From JAYFQE01 sp034927345 (GTDB taxonomy: Bacteria; Bacillota; Clostridia; Saccharofermentanales; UBA5734), in NCBI GenBank assembly GCA_034927345.1, contig JAYFQE010000008.1, forward strand, positions 1 through 64,000: DNA of 64,000 nucleotides, given 5' to 3'. Shown here one piece after another: positions 8,658 to 16,650 of the stretch. Position numbers and translations under genes: made by a program. Each line of letters opens with the position of its first letter. Position 1 is the stretch's first letter. Under the pieces are notes generated by a model that saw only the letters and a program-made list of their open reading frames with translations, did no database searches and had not been told where the DNA came from.

Positions 8658-8685
8658 TTGACTATTTAAATTTTTACGATACAAT
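8658..8685 (+). promoter_or_regulatory. Promoter upstream of the DUF2798 gene
   Basis: TTGACT (8658-8663), a 16-base spacer and TACAAT (8680-8685). Transcription from here would run through a terminator-like hairpin before reaching the gene at 8784. Confidence 0.55.
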
Positions 8686-8716
8686 AATAATCATAATATT
8701 TGGTGCGTATAATTGT

Positions 8717-8757
8717 TCAGCACGAGACTATCCGTTAGTTTCGCGCTGATTTTTTTT
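8717..8757 (+). terminator. Terminator-like hairpin with T8 tract in a leader
   Basis: TCAGC (8717-8721) pairs with GCTGA (8745-8749), with further imperfect pairing inward (CGA/TCG, ACTA/TTAGT), and the stem is followed directly by eight T residues. It could end the SDR operon or act as an attenuator in the leader of the next gene. Confidence 0.65.
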
Positions 8758-8783
8758 GCCCAAATTAAAACGAGGAGGACTAG

Positions 8784-9293
8784 ATGGATTTTTACATGAA
8801 ATTACCGCGAAACAAGAAAGAATTTGCCCTGTTTATGGCCATAATTTCGATAATATCTGTTAATATTATCGCACCGCTTATCACGTTTTTTGAATTGGGT
8901 TTTCACTTATATATTTGGGCCGATACCCTCAAAGTCATACCCTTTATTTGGATGACCGTCATAGCGCTTGTCCTCATAACCTATAAACCTGCTGAATGGC
9001 TAACAGCCAGGATCGTAAAAAAGGATGACAGTTTTAGCGCTCATATTGTCATCAATATTCTTTTTACTGTATTTCTGATGTCCATTTTTCTGACGGTATT
9101 GGGGACCTGGATCGGCAGCCGGCAGATCAGCATGGAGCCTATCCGCATGTTCTTCTACAAATGGCCGCGCAACTTCGCGATTTCATTCTTTATTGAATCT
9201 TGCATTGCGCAGCCGATAGCTCGTTTGGTTATGCTGAAAAAGCATCAATGCAAAGATAGAAATTCACAAAAGTGCTCCAACACTTCATTTTAA
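8784..9293 (+). CDS. DUF2798 membrane protein
   Basis: A 169-residue protein with two copies of a roughly 70-residue unit, each a pair of transmembrane helices: LPRNKKEFALFMAIISIISV near the start and FYKWPRNFAISFFIESCIA near residue 130. The repeated PRNxxxF entry motif is typical of DUF2798 proteins, which have no established function. The start follows ACGAGGAGGACTAG. It sits alone between the SDR operon and a toroid protein, behind a leader with a promoter and a terminator-like hairpin. Confidence 0.8.
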   Translation: MDFYMKLPRNKKEFALFMAIISIISVNIIAPLITFFELGFHLYIWADTLKVIPFIWMTVIALVLITYKPAEWLTARIVKKDDSFSAHIVINILFTVFLMSIFLTVLGTWIGSRQISMEPIRMFFYKWPRNFAISFFIESCIAQPIARLVMLKKHQCKDRNSQKCSNTSF

Positions 9294-9358
9294 CCCCTTT
9301 CTCACAGACACGGCATCCGTAAAATGAGTGACGGTGTATTTCTGCGATTTCCAAGTCA

Positions 9359-9367
9359 TGATATAAT
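9359..9367 (+). promoter_or_regulatory. Extended -10 promoter for the second toroid protein
   Basis: TGATATAAT contains a perfect TATAAT (9362-9367) preceded by TGN, an extended -10 element that does not need a good -35 box. It lies 30 bases before the GTG start at 9397. Confidence 0.5.
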
Positions 9368-9396
9368 GATAGTCATGCTTAATGGAGGGGAAAGAA

Positions 9397-10245
9397 GTGG
9401 CTGTGGAGAACCAGCATTTATCAGATTATGAAGCAATATTGTCACATAGACATGATAACGGCGCCGACCTCTGGACCACGCCTGATAAACGCCTGATCAA
9501 AGGCGCGCCGTTCTCTACTCTGGAAAGCACGCTCTATCTGCTGGAACTGGGGATGGAACCGGCAGATCCTTTATTGAAAGAGACTGCTGAGTTAATATTC
9601 AGCGCCTGGCAGGATGACGGACGTTTTAAAGTATATCCGCAAGGCGCCATATACCCCTGCCAGACCATAAATACTGCCGACGTGTTATGCCGCCTGGGAT
9701 ATGTCATGGATGACAGACTGCAAAAGACCTTACGCCATCTTTTGGATATTCAATATATTGATGGAGGCTGGCGTTGCAATAAGTTCAGCTTTGGACGAGG
9801 ACCGGAAACCGAGTATTCAAATCCTCACCCAACCCTTGTGGCTCTTGATACATTTCGTTTTAGCGACTACCTCAACAAAGAACCGTCACTGGACAAAGCG
9901 GTGGATTTTTTGCTTGAGCATTGGACCATTCGCAAGCCGATCGGGCCGTGCCATTATGGTATAGGAACCTTATTCATGCAGGTGGAGTATCCTTTCCGCA
10001 ACTATAATCTTTTTATGTATGTTTATGTTCTCTCGTTCTATAATCGGGCTAAAAATGACCGGCGGTTTCTTGAAGCGTTTGACACATTGAGATCCAAAGT
10101 GGTCAATGGGCAGATTGTTGTAGAACGTGTCGTTCCGAAGCTGGCCGGGCTTTCTTTCTGTAAAAAGGGCGAACCAAGCGTTTTGGCGACAAGGCGGTAT
10201 CAGGAAATATTAAAAAATCTTCGAATAGATGATTCAGGCAATTGA
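9397..10245 (+). CDS. Prenyltransferase/squalene-oxidase repeat-like (alpha/alpha-toroid) protein
   Basis: A protein of about 282 residues with no signal peptide. It has repeated helical motifs ending in GGW-like turns, e.g. LLDIQYIDGGWRCNKFSFGRG and the preceding LIFSAWQDDGRFKVYP, a pattern of the prenyltransferase/squalene cyclase alpha-toroid superfamily. It lacks the DxDD acid motif of cyclases, so terpene cyclisation is unlikely. The GTG at 9397 is chosen because GGAGGGG lies 6 bases before it; an in-frame ATG at 9382 has no such site. It is followed after 34 bases by a GH32-like gene, suggesting co-expression. Function unknown. Confidence 0.7.
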   Translation: MAVENQHLSDYEAILSHRHDNGADLWTTPDKRLIKGAPFSTLESTLYLLELGMEPADPLLKETAELIFSAWQDDGRFKVYPQGAIYPCQTINTADVLCRLGYVMDDRLQKTLRHLLDIQYIDGGWRCNKFSFGRGPETEYSNPHPTLVALDTFRFSDYLNKEPSLDKAVDFLLEHWTIRKPIGPCHYGIGTLFMQVEYPFRNYNLFMYVYVLSFYNRAKNDRRFLEAFDTLRSKVVNGQIVVERVVPKLAGLSFCKKGEPSVLATRRYQEILKNLRIDDSGN

Positions 10246-10279
10246 CTCTTTTAGCTTTTATCTGAAGGGAAGGATATGT

Positions 10280-11536
10280 ATGCAAAATCTAATCGTACCT
10301 TATGAAAATTGGGCATTGGCATTTAAAATTCCAGCTTCTGAAGGAGATATATATAAAGCTGTTCAAAACGACATGATTACAACGGAAGCGTCGTTTCTTT
10401 CCGGCGTTGTCACCTGCCGTTTTGTCTTTGATTTCAGTAAAATACCGTTGACTTTAACAGCGAAAGCTGACTATGGCGATTTGATTGAGATTTTTTATCT
10501 GACTTATCGCATAGAATTATACGTCAATAAAAGGCTTTGTGATGAAGAATGGCCTTGCGGCAATATATGTTTCAATCATGCTGAGCTAACACAGAACAAG
10601 AGCGACCTATCCATATCCGAGTATGTTAAGGAGAAAAAAATCATCCCGTCAGTCACCGGGAGCTTTATCGATGCTGAGGGCTGGAAACCCGAAGATAATG
10701 TATTTGTCGGTGATTGCATGCCCTTTTCACATGATGGGATATATCATGTTTTTTATCTAAAAGATCGTCATCATCATACAAGCAAATGGGGAAAAGGCGC
10801 ACATCAATGGGCGCATATTTCCACCGAAGATATGGTGCATTGGAATACCCATCCTATGGCTGTGGAAATTGATCAGCAATCGGAAGGATCGATCTGTACC
10901 GGTTCGGTTATTTACCACAACGGAAGATTCTATGCGTTTTATTCTATTCGGCCGATGGATGGTTCATCGGCTCCGCTTTGCTGTTCGCTATCGCAAGACG
11001 GGTATCATTTTGTTAAAAGCCAAATGATTTTTCATATAAGCGACAAATATAATCAAAACTCGGTACGGGATCCCAAGGTATTTCGCGGCCAAGAAGGCCT
11101 GTTTCATATGCTGGTAACGACATCCATCAAACATGGCGACGAATGGCAGGGGTGCCTGGCTCATTTAACCTCGCGAGATTTAGATCATTGGCATGAGGAA
11201 CCGGAACCAGCTTTTTTGACGGAGTTCTATGCAAAGGATTTTAAAACGCCGTGGTCAATTGAGCCTGAGTGCAGTGATTATTTCATGAAAAACAATTGGT
11301 ATTATTTAGTTAGCCGCTCTCAATACTGGCTGTCTGATAAGCCGTTCGGAGATTGGATACAACCGGAGCATACGCGAATACCTTGCGGAAATGTTCCTAA
11401 AATGGCTTTTTTTCAAGATAGCCGAATGATCTTTACCGGTTTTACTTCAAATAACGAATATGCCGGTTCCTTGACCTTTAAAGAAGCTGTTCAAAACGAT
11501 GACGGGACGCTGCAATTTGTTCCGGTAAAAAAATAG
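10280..11536 (+). CDS. GH32-like five-bladed beta-propeller glycosidase
   Basis: A 418-residue protein without a signal peptide, so probably cytosolic. After about 120 residues of unassigned sequence, a GH32/GH68-clan propeller is visible: VFVGDCMPFSHDGIYHVFYL aligns with the blade-1 nucleophile motif (W-M-N-D-P-N), with Asp at the nucleophile place; WAHISTEDMVHW follows; SVRDPKVF gives the RDP stabiliser motif; and IEPECSDYF gives the EC acid/base motif. All three catalytic acids therefore seem present. The NDPNG motif itself is altered (GDCMP), so the sugar may not be a fructan. The start at 10280 follows GAAGGGAAGGATATG. Confidence 0.8.
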   Translation: MQNLIVPYENWALAFKIPASEGDIYKAVQNDMITTEASFLSGVVTCRFVFDFSKIPLTLTAKADYGDLIEIFYLTYRIELYVNKRLCDEEWPCGNICFNHAELTQNKSDLSISEYVKEKKIIPSVTGSFIDAEGWKPEDNVFVGDCMPFSHDGIYHVFYLKDRHHHTSKWGKGAHQWAHISTEDMVHWNTHPMAVEIDQQSEGSICTGSVIYHNGRFYAFYSIRPMDGSSAPLCCSLSQDGYHFVKSQMIFHISDKYNQNSVRDPKVFRGQEGLFHMLVTTSIKHGDEWQGCLAHLTSRDLDHWHEEPEPAFLTEFYAKDFKTPWSIEPECSDYFMKNNWYYLVSRSQYWLSDKPFGDWIQPEHTRIPCGNVPKMAFFQDSRMIFTGFTSNNEYAGSLTFKEAVQNDDGTLQFVPVKK

Positions 11537-11599
11537 AAAGACAGCAATAGCATGGACGGAAGATTAATTCTGGCAATCAGTGCTATTATGATGGCTTTA

Positions 11600-12115
11600 T
11601 TATTCTATACAATTGGCATCCTGATGGATGAATGATCTGTCTTTGACGTATTCGATGGCTTGCTTACCTGTTATATGGTCGATGTCGATGGCAATAATAT
11701 AGGCTTGTGTACATCTGGCTATTTCCATTTGCCGGGCTTCTTTGGGTTGATCTCCCGAGTACTTTTCTACGAGTGATTCAAAAGCGCTAAGCCGTTCATC
11801 ACCTTCGGCAATTCGTGTATGACCGAAAACAATAACGCTGCGGAATAAGGCAGTATATTTTTCACTGACTATTGTATCTTCATCAATGATGGCAAAAGAA
11901 ACCTTTGGATTCTTTGCAATAGCATCGATTTTATACCCGGCTTTTGCTGAATGAAAATAGATCCTGTTCTTAAAATAAACATAGTTAAGTGGAACAGCGT
12001 AAGGATAGTCATCATCGCCAATACATGCCAGAACGCCATGCATGCACCTTTCTAATACGGTTACCGTATCATTCTTTGATAATAACTGTTTGGATCTTCT
12101 CATTTCGCGAAACAT
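11600..12115 (-). CDS. Pyridoxamine 5'-phosphate oxidase family (NimA-like) flavoprotein
   Basis: A 171-residue protein of the split-barrel FMN-binding fold. The core strands are recognisable: LERCMHGVLACIGDDDYPYAVPLNYVYFKNRIYFHSAKAGYKIDAI, then KVSFAIIDEDTIV and YTALFRSVIVFGHTRIAE. This arrangement is typical of NimA-like proteins, which bind flavin or haem and may reduce small molecules. It is convergent with the GH32-like gene and downstream of a small membrane protein on the same strand. A second in-frame Met (residue 5, MRRSKQ) is an equally plausible start. Physiological substrate unknown. Confidence 0.83.
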   Translation of the reverse strand: MFREMRRSKQLLSKNDTVTVLERCMHGVLACIGDDDYPYAVPLNYVYFKNRIYFHSAKAGYKIDAIAKNPKVSFAIIDEDTIVSEKYTALFRSVIVFGHTRIAEGDERLSAFESLVEKYSGDQPKEARQMEIARCTQAYIIAIDIDHITGKQAIEYVKDRSFIHQDANCIE

Positions 12116-12139
12116 AAATTATATCCTCGCTTACTCGTT

Positions 12140-12574
12140 TTAGTAAATCATGGCCACCAGAGCTGCGATAGCTGCGGCATAAAAATACATCCAGGTTTTC
12201 CTGGCTTTGTAAAGAAATAGCATGATGAAGGCAAGCATCACCAGCTTCGCGGCCCAAGCCGCAGCCGGCCATTGATAAAGGCCGATTCCCGCAGCCAGGA
12301 TCAACGATGCCGTTGGAACGGTTAAGCAGGCTGATTTATACAGGTCTTTCCAGTGAGTTCGGGATACAAGCCAATAGGCCAGAACCATAATCAGGGCGAA
12401 AACCGCCCGGGTATAAGCAGTGGGAATTGCTGTTGCCGCGACTGCCAATGAGACTCGGGTGACGATGATGTGCAATAATGCATACAAGGTGTATGCCAGA
12501 CCCATCAGGACAATTCCGGCAAGGGTGATTTGAATCATGGGGATGATAATCTTGCGATGTGATTCTTTTTCCAT
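12140..12574 (-). CDS. Small four-helix membrane protein, unrecognised
   Basis: The 144-residue product has four or five hydrophobic segments (IPMIQITLAGIVLMGLAYTLYALL, TRAVFALIMVLAYWLV, LTVPTASLILAAGIGLY, WAAKLVMLAFIMLFLY, WMYFYAAAIAALVAMIY) and a short charged N-terminus. No family was recognised. The start MEKESHRK is supported by GGAGGAGAAAA just upstream, in place of a longer open frame that begins at 12640. It lies 137 bases downstream of thiE on the same strand and just before the NimA-like gene, so it could be a thiamine-operon tail gene, but nothing in it shows a role in thiamine uptake. Confidence 0.6.
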   Translation of the reverse strand: MEKESHRKIIIPMIQITLAGIVLMGLAYTLYALLHIIVTRVSLAVAATAIPTAYTRAVFALIMVLAYWLVSRTHWKDLYKSACLTVPTASLILAAGIGLYQWPAAAWAAKLVMLAFIMLFLYKARKTWMYFYAAAIAALVAMIY

Positions 12575-12711
12575 TTTTCTCCTCCTGCGGCAATTTACCG
12601 AATACCGGCGGGATGACGATACATTCAGCGCTGAATACATGCGGCTCTAAATATAGGATAACTTAATAGAAGAAAATATACTATCCGATAGAATTCTTTT
12701 ATTGGCCATCT

Positions 12712-13338
12712 TCACGCCTTGAACATGGCTGCGAGTTCACGGGCTGCAGCAGTTATATCCTTTTGCGCCACAACAGCCGATACCACTGCAAGTCCGTTAA
12801 TGCCATATCCTTTAAAATTACCGAGCGTGTCTTTATTGATGCCGCCAATCACAATAATCGGGATCTCTACGGATTTCCTGATTAATTTCAATTCTTCAAG
12901 CGAAACGGCTGCGGCGTCTGTTTTTGTTGCCGTCGCATACATGGCGCCTACCCCCAGATAATCGGCGCCGTCATCCCTTGCTTTGACTGCTTCTTTAAGT
13001 TTTGAAACAGAAACGCCAAGAATTTTATCGCCTCCGATTATGCTTCTGGCTATCCGGGCCGGTAGATCGCTCTGGCCGATATGGACACCGGCAGCATCAA
13101 CAGCCAGCGCAATGTCAATTCTGTCATTGATAATCAGCGGAATATGATATTGGTCCGTGATTGCTTTAACGCGCTGCGCAAGCTCGTAAAATTCCAGCGA
13201 CGAACAATCTTTTTCTCTCAATTGAACAACGGTACAGCCGCCTTTTATCGCCAGTTCGACCGATTCTTCTATCGTATCGGTTGTCATCAGCGTTCTGTCG
13301 GTACAAAGATAAAGTGTATAGTCAATAGGATACTTCAT
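12712..13338 (-). CDS. thiE: Thiamine-phosphate synthase
   Basis: The 208-residue enzyme joins HMP-pyrophosphate and thiazole phosphate to give thiamine monophosphate. The TIM-barrel motifs are in order: LYLCTDR, VVQLREKD (pyrophosphate-binding region), IPLIINDRIDIALAVDAAGVHIGQSD, GVSVSKLKEA, DYLGVGAMYATATK, and VIGGINKDTL. The ATG at 13338 is used because it begins at the conserved domain; it overlaps the end of thiM by 17 bases, so the two are probably translationally coupled. It is the last gene of thiD-thiC-thiM-thiE. Confidence 0.95.
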   Translation of the reverse strand: MKYPIDYTLYLCTDRTLMTTDTIEESVELAIKGGCTVVQLREKDCSSLEFYELAQRVKAITDQYHIPLIINDRIDIALAVDAAGVHIGQSDLPARIARSIIGGDKILGVSVSKLKEAVKARDDGADYLGVGAMYATATKTDAAAVSLEELKLIRKSVEIPIIVIGGINKDTLGNFKGYGINGLAVVSAVVAQKDITAAARELAAMFKA

Positions 13339-14143
13339 CCAGCATCGCCCTTTCACTGAATAATGAGCCGTCAAGATTGCTCAGCGCGTCGATAACCGCC
13401 ATATGAAAGCTGCCGGTTCCGGCATTGCCGCATTTTTCATACGCGAGCTCTCCAGCGATACCCATTGATGCGACCCCGCCGGCCGCCGCAGTAAAATAAT
13501 CGTTGCAGACTCCGGCAAAAGCGCCGACAAGGGCCGTTGTCATGCAGCCGGTACCCGTTACCCTTGACAGCATTTTATGACCGTTAAAGATTTTAACAAG
13601 ACGATTGCCGTCGGATATTACATCGACAGCGCCCGTTATAGCCGCAACACAGCCATAGGCTCTGGCTGTTATATGGGCGACATCTGCGCGATCGTTATTT
13701 TCATCATCAGAAGAATCAACTCCTTTGATTGCGGCATCGAGTCCGGCTAAATAGGACATTTCCGACAAATTGCCGCGGAGAACCGCAACTTGGACCTGAG
13801 ATAATACTTCCTTCGCCGTCTCATTTCTCAGTTTCGAGGCGCCGGCTCCAACCGGATCAAAAACAACAGGTATGCCAAGCTCGTTTGCTTTTTTCCCTGA
13901 TGCAATCATGGAACAGATTGTGCGTTCGTCCAAGGTGCCGATATTGATGACGAGGGCGGACGAAATGGCGGTTATATCCGCTGTTTCATGAATATCATCT
14001 GCCATAATCGGCGAGGCGCCGATAGCCAGCAGAGCGTTGGCAGCATCGTTTACAGTAACGTAATTGGTTATGTTGTGCACAAGAGGCGCCTTGTTTCTCA
14101 ATTCCTGCAAACATAAAGCCAGGTCTCTAATTATTTGATGCAT
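13322..14143 (-). CDS. thiM: Hydroxyethylthiazole kinase
   Basis: A salvage enzyme of about 273 residues that phosphorylates 4-methyl-5-(2-hydroxyethyl)thiazole. Diagnostic motifs are APLVHNITNYVTVNDAANALLA near residue 20, ASPIMADD, VFDPVGAGASKLRN, VLRGNLSEM and the catalytic RVTGTGCMTTALVGAF loop near residue 190. The ATG at 14143 is chosen because AAAAGGATG lies 8 bases upstream; three earlier in-frame Mets overlap the end of thiC. Presence of thiM without visible thiazole-synthesis genes (thiG, thiS, thiH) suggests salvage of thiazole from outside, unless those lie elsewhere. Confidence 0.95.
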   Translation of the reverse strand: MHQIIRDLALCLQELRNKAPLVHNITNYVTVNDAANALLAIGASPIMADDIHETADITAISSALVINIGTLDERTICSMIASGKKANELGIPVVFDPVGAGASKLRNETAKEVLSQVQVAVLRGNLSEMSYLAGLDAAIKGVDSSDDENNDRADVAHITARAYGCVAAITGAVDVISDGNRLVKIFNGHKMLSRVTGTGCMTTALVGAFAGVCNDYFTAAAGGVASMGIAGELAYEKCGNAGTGSFHMAVIDALSNLDGSLFSERAMLDEVSY

Positions 14144-14172
14144 TTTTATTACATCCTTTTCCATTTTATTCT

Positions 14173-15492
14173 TCATAACAATTCCGGACATAACTCAACT
14201 TTTTTGCCTTCCAGGATCATATTTGTGGTTCTGACAGCGCACATTTTGCCGCACATGGAGCATGTGTGCCGGTCGCCGGGCGGCGTGCTTTCGAAATAGG
14301 TTCTTGCTTTCTCGCTGTCGATCGCTAAACTGAACATTGCATCCCAATCCATCTTATGGCGCGCGTCAGCCATTTTATTATCAATATCTCTTGCTCCGGG
14401 CAGTCCTTTGGCGATATCAGCTGCGTGGGCAGCGATTTTACTGGCGACAAGACCCTCTTTAACATCATTTAAATCCGGCAGACGGAGGTGTTCGGCCGGC
14501 GTGACATAACAAAGGAAATCAGCCCCGGAAGCGGCGGCGATCGCTCCGCCGATTGCCGATGTGATGTGGTCATATCCCGGAGCAATATCCGTCACAAGCG
14601 GCCCCAGGACATAAAATGGCGCCTGGTGGCAGATTCGCTTTTGTATCATGATATTGGCGGCAATTTCATTGAGAGCCATATGACCCGGCCCTTCCACCAT
14701 CACTTGAACATCCTTTTCCCAGGCCCGTTTCGTCAGATGACCCAGTTCGATCAGTTCACTTATTTGACCCGCGTCGGAGCTGTCATCAATACAACCGGGC
14801 CTCAATGCGTCGCCGAGGCTTATGGTCACGTCATATTCACGCAGAATATCAAGAACCTCATCATAATATTCATAAAGTGGATTCTCATTGCCGGTCATTT
14901 CCATCCAGGCAAACAAAAGCGATCCGCCTCGCGATACAATATTCATTTTTCGTCCCTCGCGGCGAAACGCTTCGACAGCTCTTTTGTTTATCCCTGCATG
15001 AATCGTCATGAAATCAACGCCTTCTTCGGCATGGGCGCGAATCACCTTCATCAAGTCGCTTGCTGTGATCTCAAGCAAATCTTTCCCAAGGTATCCTACG
15101 GCGTCATACATCGGTACAGTGCCGATCATGGCGGGGGATTTGGCGATCAACGCTCTGCGAAAAACATTGGTTTTCCCATAGTTGCTGAGATCCATGATGG
15201 CTTCTGCGCCAAATTTAAGCGCCAAATCGACCTTCTGCATTTCGATATCATAATTTTTGCAATCACCCGAAATGCCAAGGTTGACATTGATTTTCGTCTT
15301 GAGACCGGAGCCGATTCCATTCGGCGATAACGATTGATGGTGGATATTTGCCGGTATAACAACGGTACCCAACGCAACGGCCGCCATTAATCTATCGGCG
15401 CCGATATTTTCTTTTCGAGCTACTGTTTCCATTTCCGGCGTCAGGATACCCTGCTTAGCAGCCTCCATTTGTGTTTTATAATCTCTCATCAT
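14173..15492 (-). CDS. thiC: Phosphomethylpyrimidine synthase (HMP-P synthase), radical SAM
   Basis: The 439-residue enzyme rearranges 5-aminoimidazole ribotide to HMP phosphate. It is the short ThiC form typical of anaerobes. Recognisable parts are GTVVIPANIHHQSL, FMTIHAGINKRAVEAF, VSRGGSLLFAWM, SLGDALRPGCIDDS, VMVEGPGHMALNEIAANI and GPLVTDIAPGYDHITSAIGGA. The C-terminal Cys cluster CSMCGKMC binds the 4Fe-4S cluster that cleaves SAM. The thiD stop abuts the thiC start, with GAAAGGGATTTGA upstream. Confidence 0.97.
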   Translation of the reverse strand: MMRDYKTQMEAAKQGILTPEMETVARKENIGADRLMAAVALGTVVIPANIHHQSLSPNGIGSGLKTKINVNLGISGDCKNYDIEMQKVDLALKFGAEAIMDLSNYGKTNVFRRALIAKSPAMIGTVPMYDAVGYLGKDLLEITASDLMKVIRAHAEEGVDFMTIHAGINKRAVEAFRREGRKMNIVSRGGSLLFAWMEMTGNENPLYEYYDEVLDILREYDVTISLGDALRPGCIDDSSDAGQISELIELGHLTKRAWEKDVQVMVEGPGHMALNEIAANIMIQKRICHQAPFYVLGPLVTDIAPGYDHITSAIGGAIAAASGADFLCYVTPAEHLRLPDLNDVKEGLVASKIAAHAADIAKGLPGARDIDNKMADARHKMDWDAMFSLAIDSEKARTYFESTPPGDRHTCSMCGKMCAVRTTNMILEGKKVELCPELL

Positions 15493-16290
15493 TCAAATCC
15501 CTTTCATTTTATAGAATTCATAAAAGTGATTAGTCGGACCATGTCCTTTCCCAATATTCAAAGCATTTTTTATAGCCATTGTGACAAACGCTTTAGCTGC
15601 TTCCGTCGCTTTCGGCAGATCCATGCCCTGTGCCAAGTTTGCTGTGATTGCCGATGAAAGGGTACATCCTGTGCCATGTGTATTTTTTGTCTTGATTCGT
15701 TCGCTGGCAAAGAAGAAAAACCGCTGCCCGTCATACAAAACATCGACAGCGTCGCCGTTTGCGTGACCGCCTTTGATCAGGACATTTCCAGCTCCCATTT
15801 CACAAATAATCCTGGCGGCGGTTTTCATGTCGTTTGGCGTTTCAATAGCTCTGCCGGCAAGGATTTCCGCCTCCGGAATATTAGGCGTCAATAAATAGGC
15901 GAGCGGTATGATATCCTGCTTCAGCGTTTTCAAAGCATCAGGCTGCATAAGGGCGCAGCCGCCTTTGGCGATCATCACGGGATCGATCACTGTGAATAAT
16001 GGCTTATAGGATTGCAGCCTTTCGGCGACTGTTTTCATAGATTCAATACCGGATAACATGCCGATTTTTACCGCGTCGACTTCGATGTCTTCAAATACCG
16101 CATCAATTTGGTCCCTAATGATTTGAGGAGGAACATCGTGTATGGAAATAACATTGCAGGTATTTTCCGCGACAACCGAAACGATCACACTCATGCCATA
16201 ACAGCCAAGCGCGGAAAAAGTTTTTATATCAGCCTGTATGCCGGCTCCGCCGCTGCAATCCGAGCCGGCAATAGATAAACAGTTTTTCAT
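15493..16290 (-). CDS. thiD: Hydroxymethylpyrimidine/phosphomethylpyrimidine kinase
   Basis: A 265-residue ribokinase-fold enzyme that phosphorylates HMP and HMP-P. Signature stretches are SIAGSDCSGGAGIQADIKTF at the N-terminus, DAVKIGMLSG, VIDPVMIAKGG, LLTPNIPEAEIL and the ATP/anion-hole motif KNTHGTGCTLSSAI near residue 208. The ATG at 16290 starts the conserved domain and has GGGAG upstream. It is the first gene after the TPP riboswitch and so the one most directly controlled by it. Confidence 0.96.
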   Translation of the reverse strand: MKNCLSIAGSDCSGGAGIQADIKTFSALGCYGMSVIVSVVAENTCNVISIHDVPPQIIRDQIDAVFEDIEVDAVKIGMLSGIESMKTVAERLQSYKPLFTVIDPVMIAKGGCALMQPDALKTLKQDIIPLAYLLTPNIPEAEILAGRAIETPNDMKTAARIICEMGAGNVLIKGGHANGDAVDVLYDGQRFFFFASERIKTKNTHGTGCTLSSAITANLAQGMDLPKATEAAKAFVTMAIKNALNIGKGHGPTNHFYEFYKMKGI

Positions 16291-16310
16291 AATCAATACT
16301 CCCATGCATA

Positions 16311-16344
16311 ACAAAACAGGAAGCGTCATAAGGCACTTCCTGTT
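16311..16344 (-). terminator. Intrinsic terminator between TPP riboswitch and thiD
   Basis: On the minus strand AACAGGAAG (16336-16344) pairs with CTTCCTGTT (16315-16323) across a 12-base loop, and the stem runs into TTTG. Its place between the aptamer and thiD fits a transcription-attenuation expression platform. Confidence 0.75.
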
Positions 16345-16352
16345 AACAACAA

Positions 16353-16440
16353 TCGGCAGCTCCCTACGTTGGCATTATCCAAATCAGGTTTTAGGGTCGA
16401 AGTTGATAACTTCCTCTCAGCCTGTCAAACAAGCTCCCCT
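16353..16440 (-). ncRNA. TPP riboswitch (THI element)
   Basis: Read on the minus strand the aptamer starts near AGGGGAGCTTG, has CAGGCTGAGAGGAAG, then CGACCCT, CCTGAT, TGGATAATGCC and CGTAGGGAGCTGC. These are the conserved THI-box sequences that bind the pyrimidine and pyrophosphate of thiamine pyrophosphate. It lies between a strong promoter and a terminator hairpin before thiD, so high TPP should stop transcription of the operon. Confidence 0.97.
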
Positions 16441-16463
16441 GTCTATTTAATTTTATTGAAACG

Positions 16464-16492
16464 ATTAAAGCACAGATGATTTGAATTGTCAA
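16464..16492 (-). promoter_or_regulatory. Promoter of the thiamine operon
   Basis: On the minus strand, TTGACA (16487-16492), a 17-base spacer and TTTAAT (16464-16469) precede the riboswitch by about 25 bases. Confidence 0.7.
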
Positions 16493-16581
16493 ATATCCGG
16501 TGGTTAAAAATGGTAAACGAAGAAATTGATTATAAGACCCAGTAACACCGGCTATATATTTTTAAAAATTTAAAAACACTA

Positions 16582-16610
16582 TTGACAGCAATTAATAACG
16601 GTTATACAAT
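16582..16610 (+). promoter_or_regulatory. Promoter of the sugar isomerase-LacI operon
   Basis: TTGACA (16582-16587), a 17-base spacer and TACAAT (16605-16610). The LacI-type operator begins on the last base of the -10 box, so bound repressor would block initiation. Confidence 0.7.
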
Positions 16611-16629
16611 TGCGATAAGGTTAACGCAA
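16610..16629. promoter_or_regulatory. Candidate LacI-family operator, copy 1
   Basis: TTGCG and CGCAA flank a 10-base core (ATAAGGTTAA) immediately downstream of the -10 box. A nearly identical sequence in the opposite orientation lies at 19160-19179, before the next transcription unit, and the LacI regulator gene lies between them. Confidence 0.65.
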
Positions 16630-16650
16630 AGCATTAGAGGGTGTGAATCC

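Noticed and set aside
14488..15330. 280-codon plus-strand open frame opposite thiC
   Set aside because: thiC is certain on the minus strand; the opposite frame shows no protein-like motifs.
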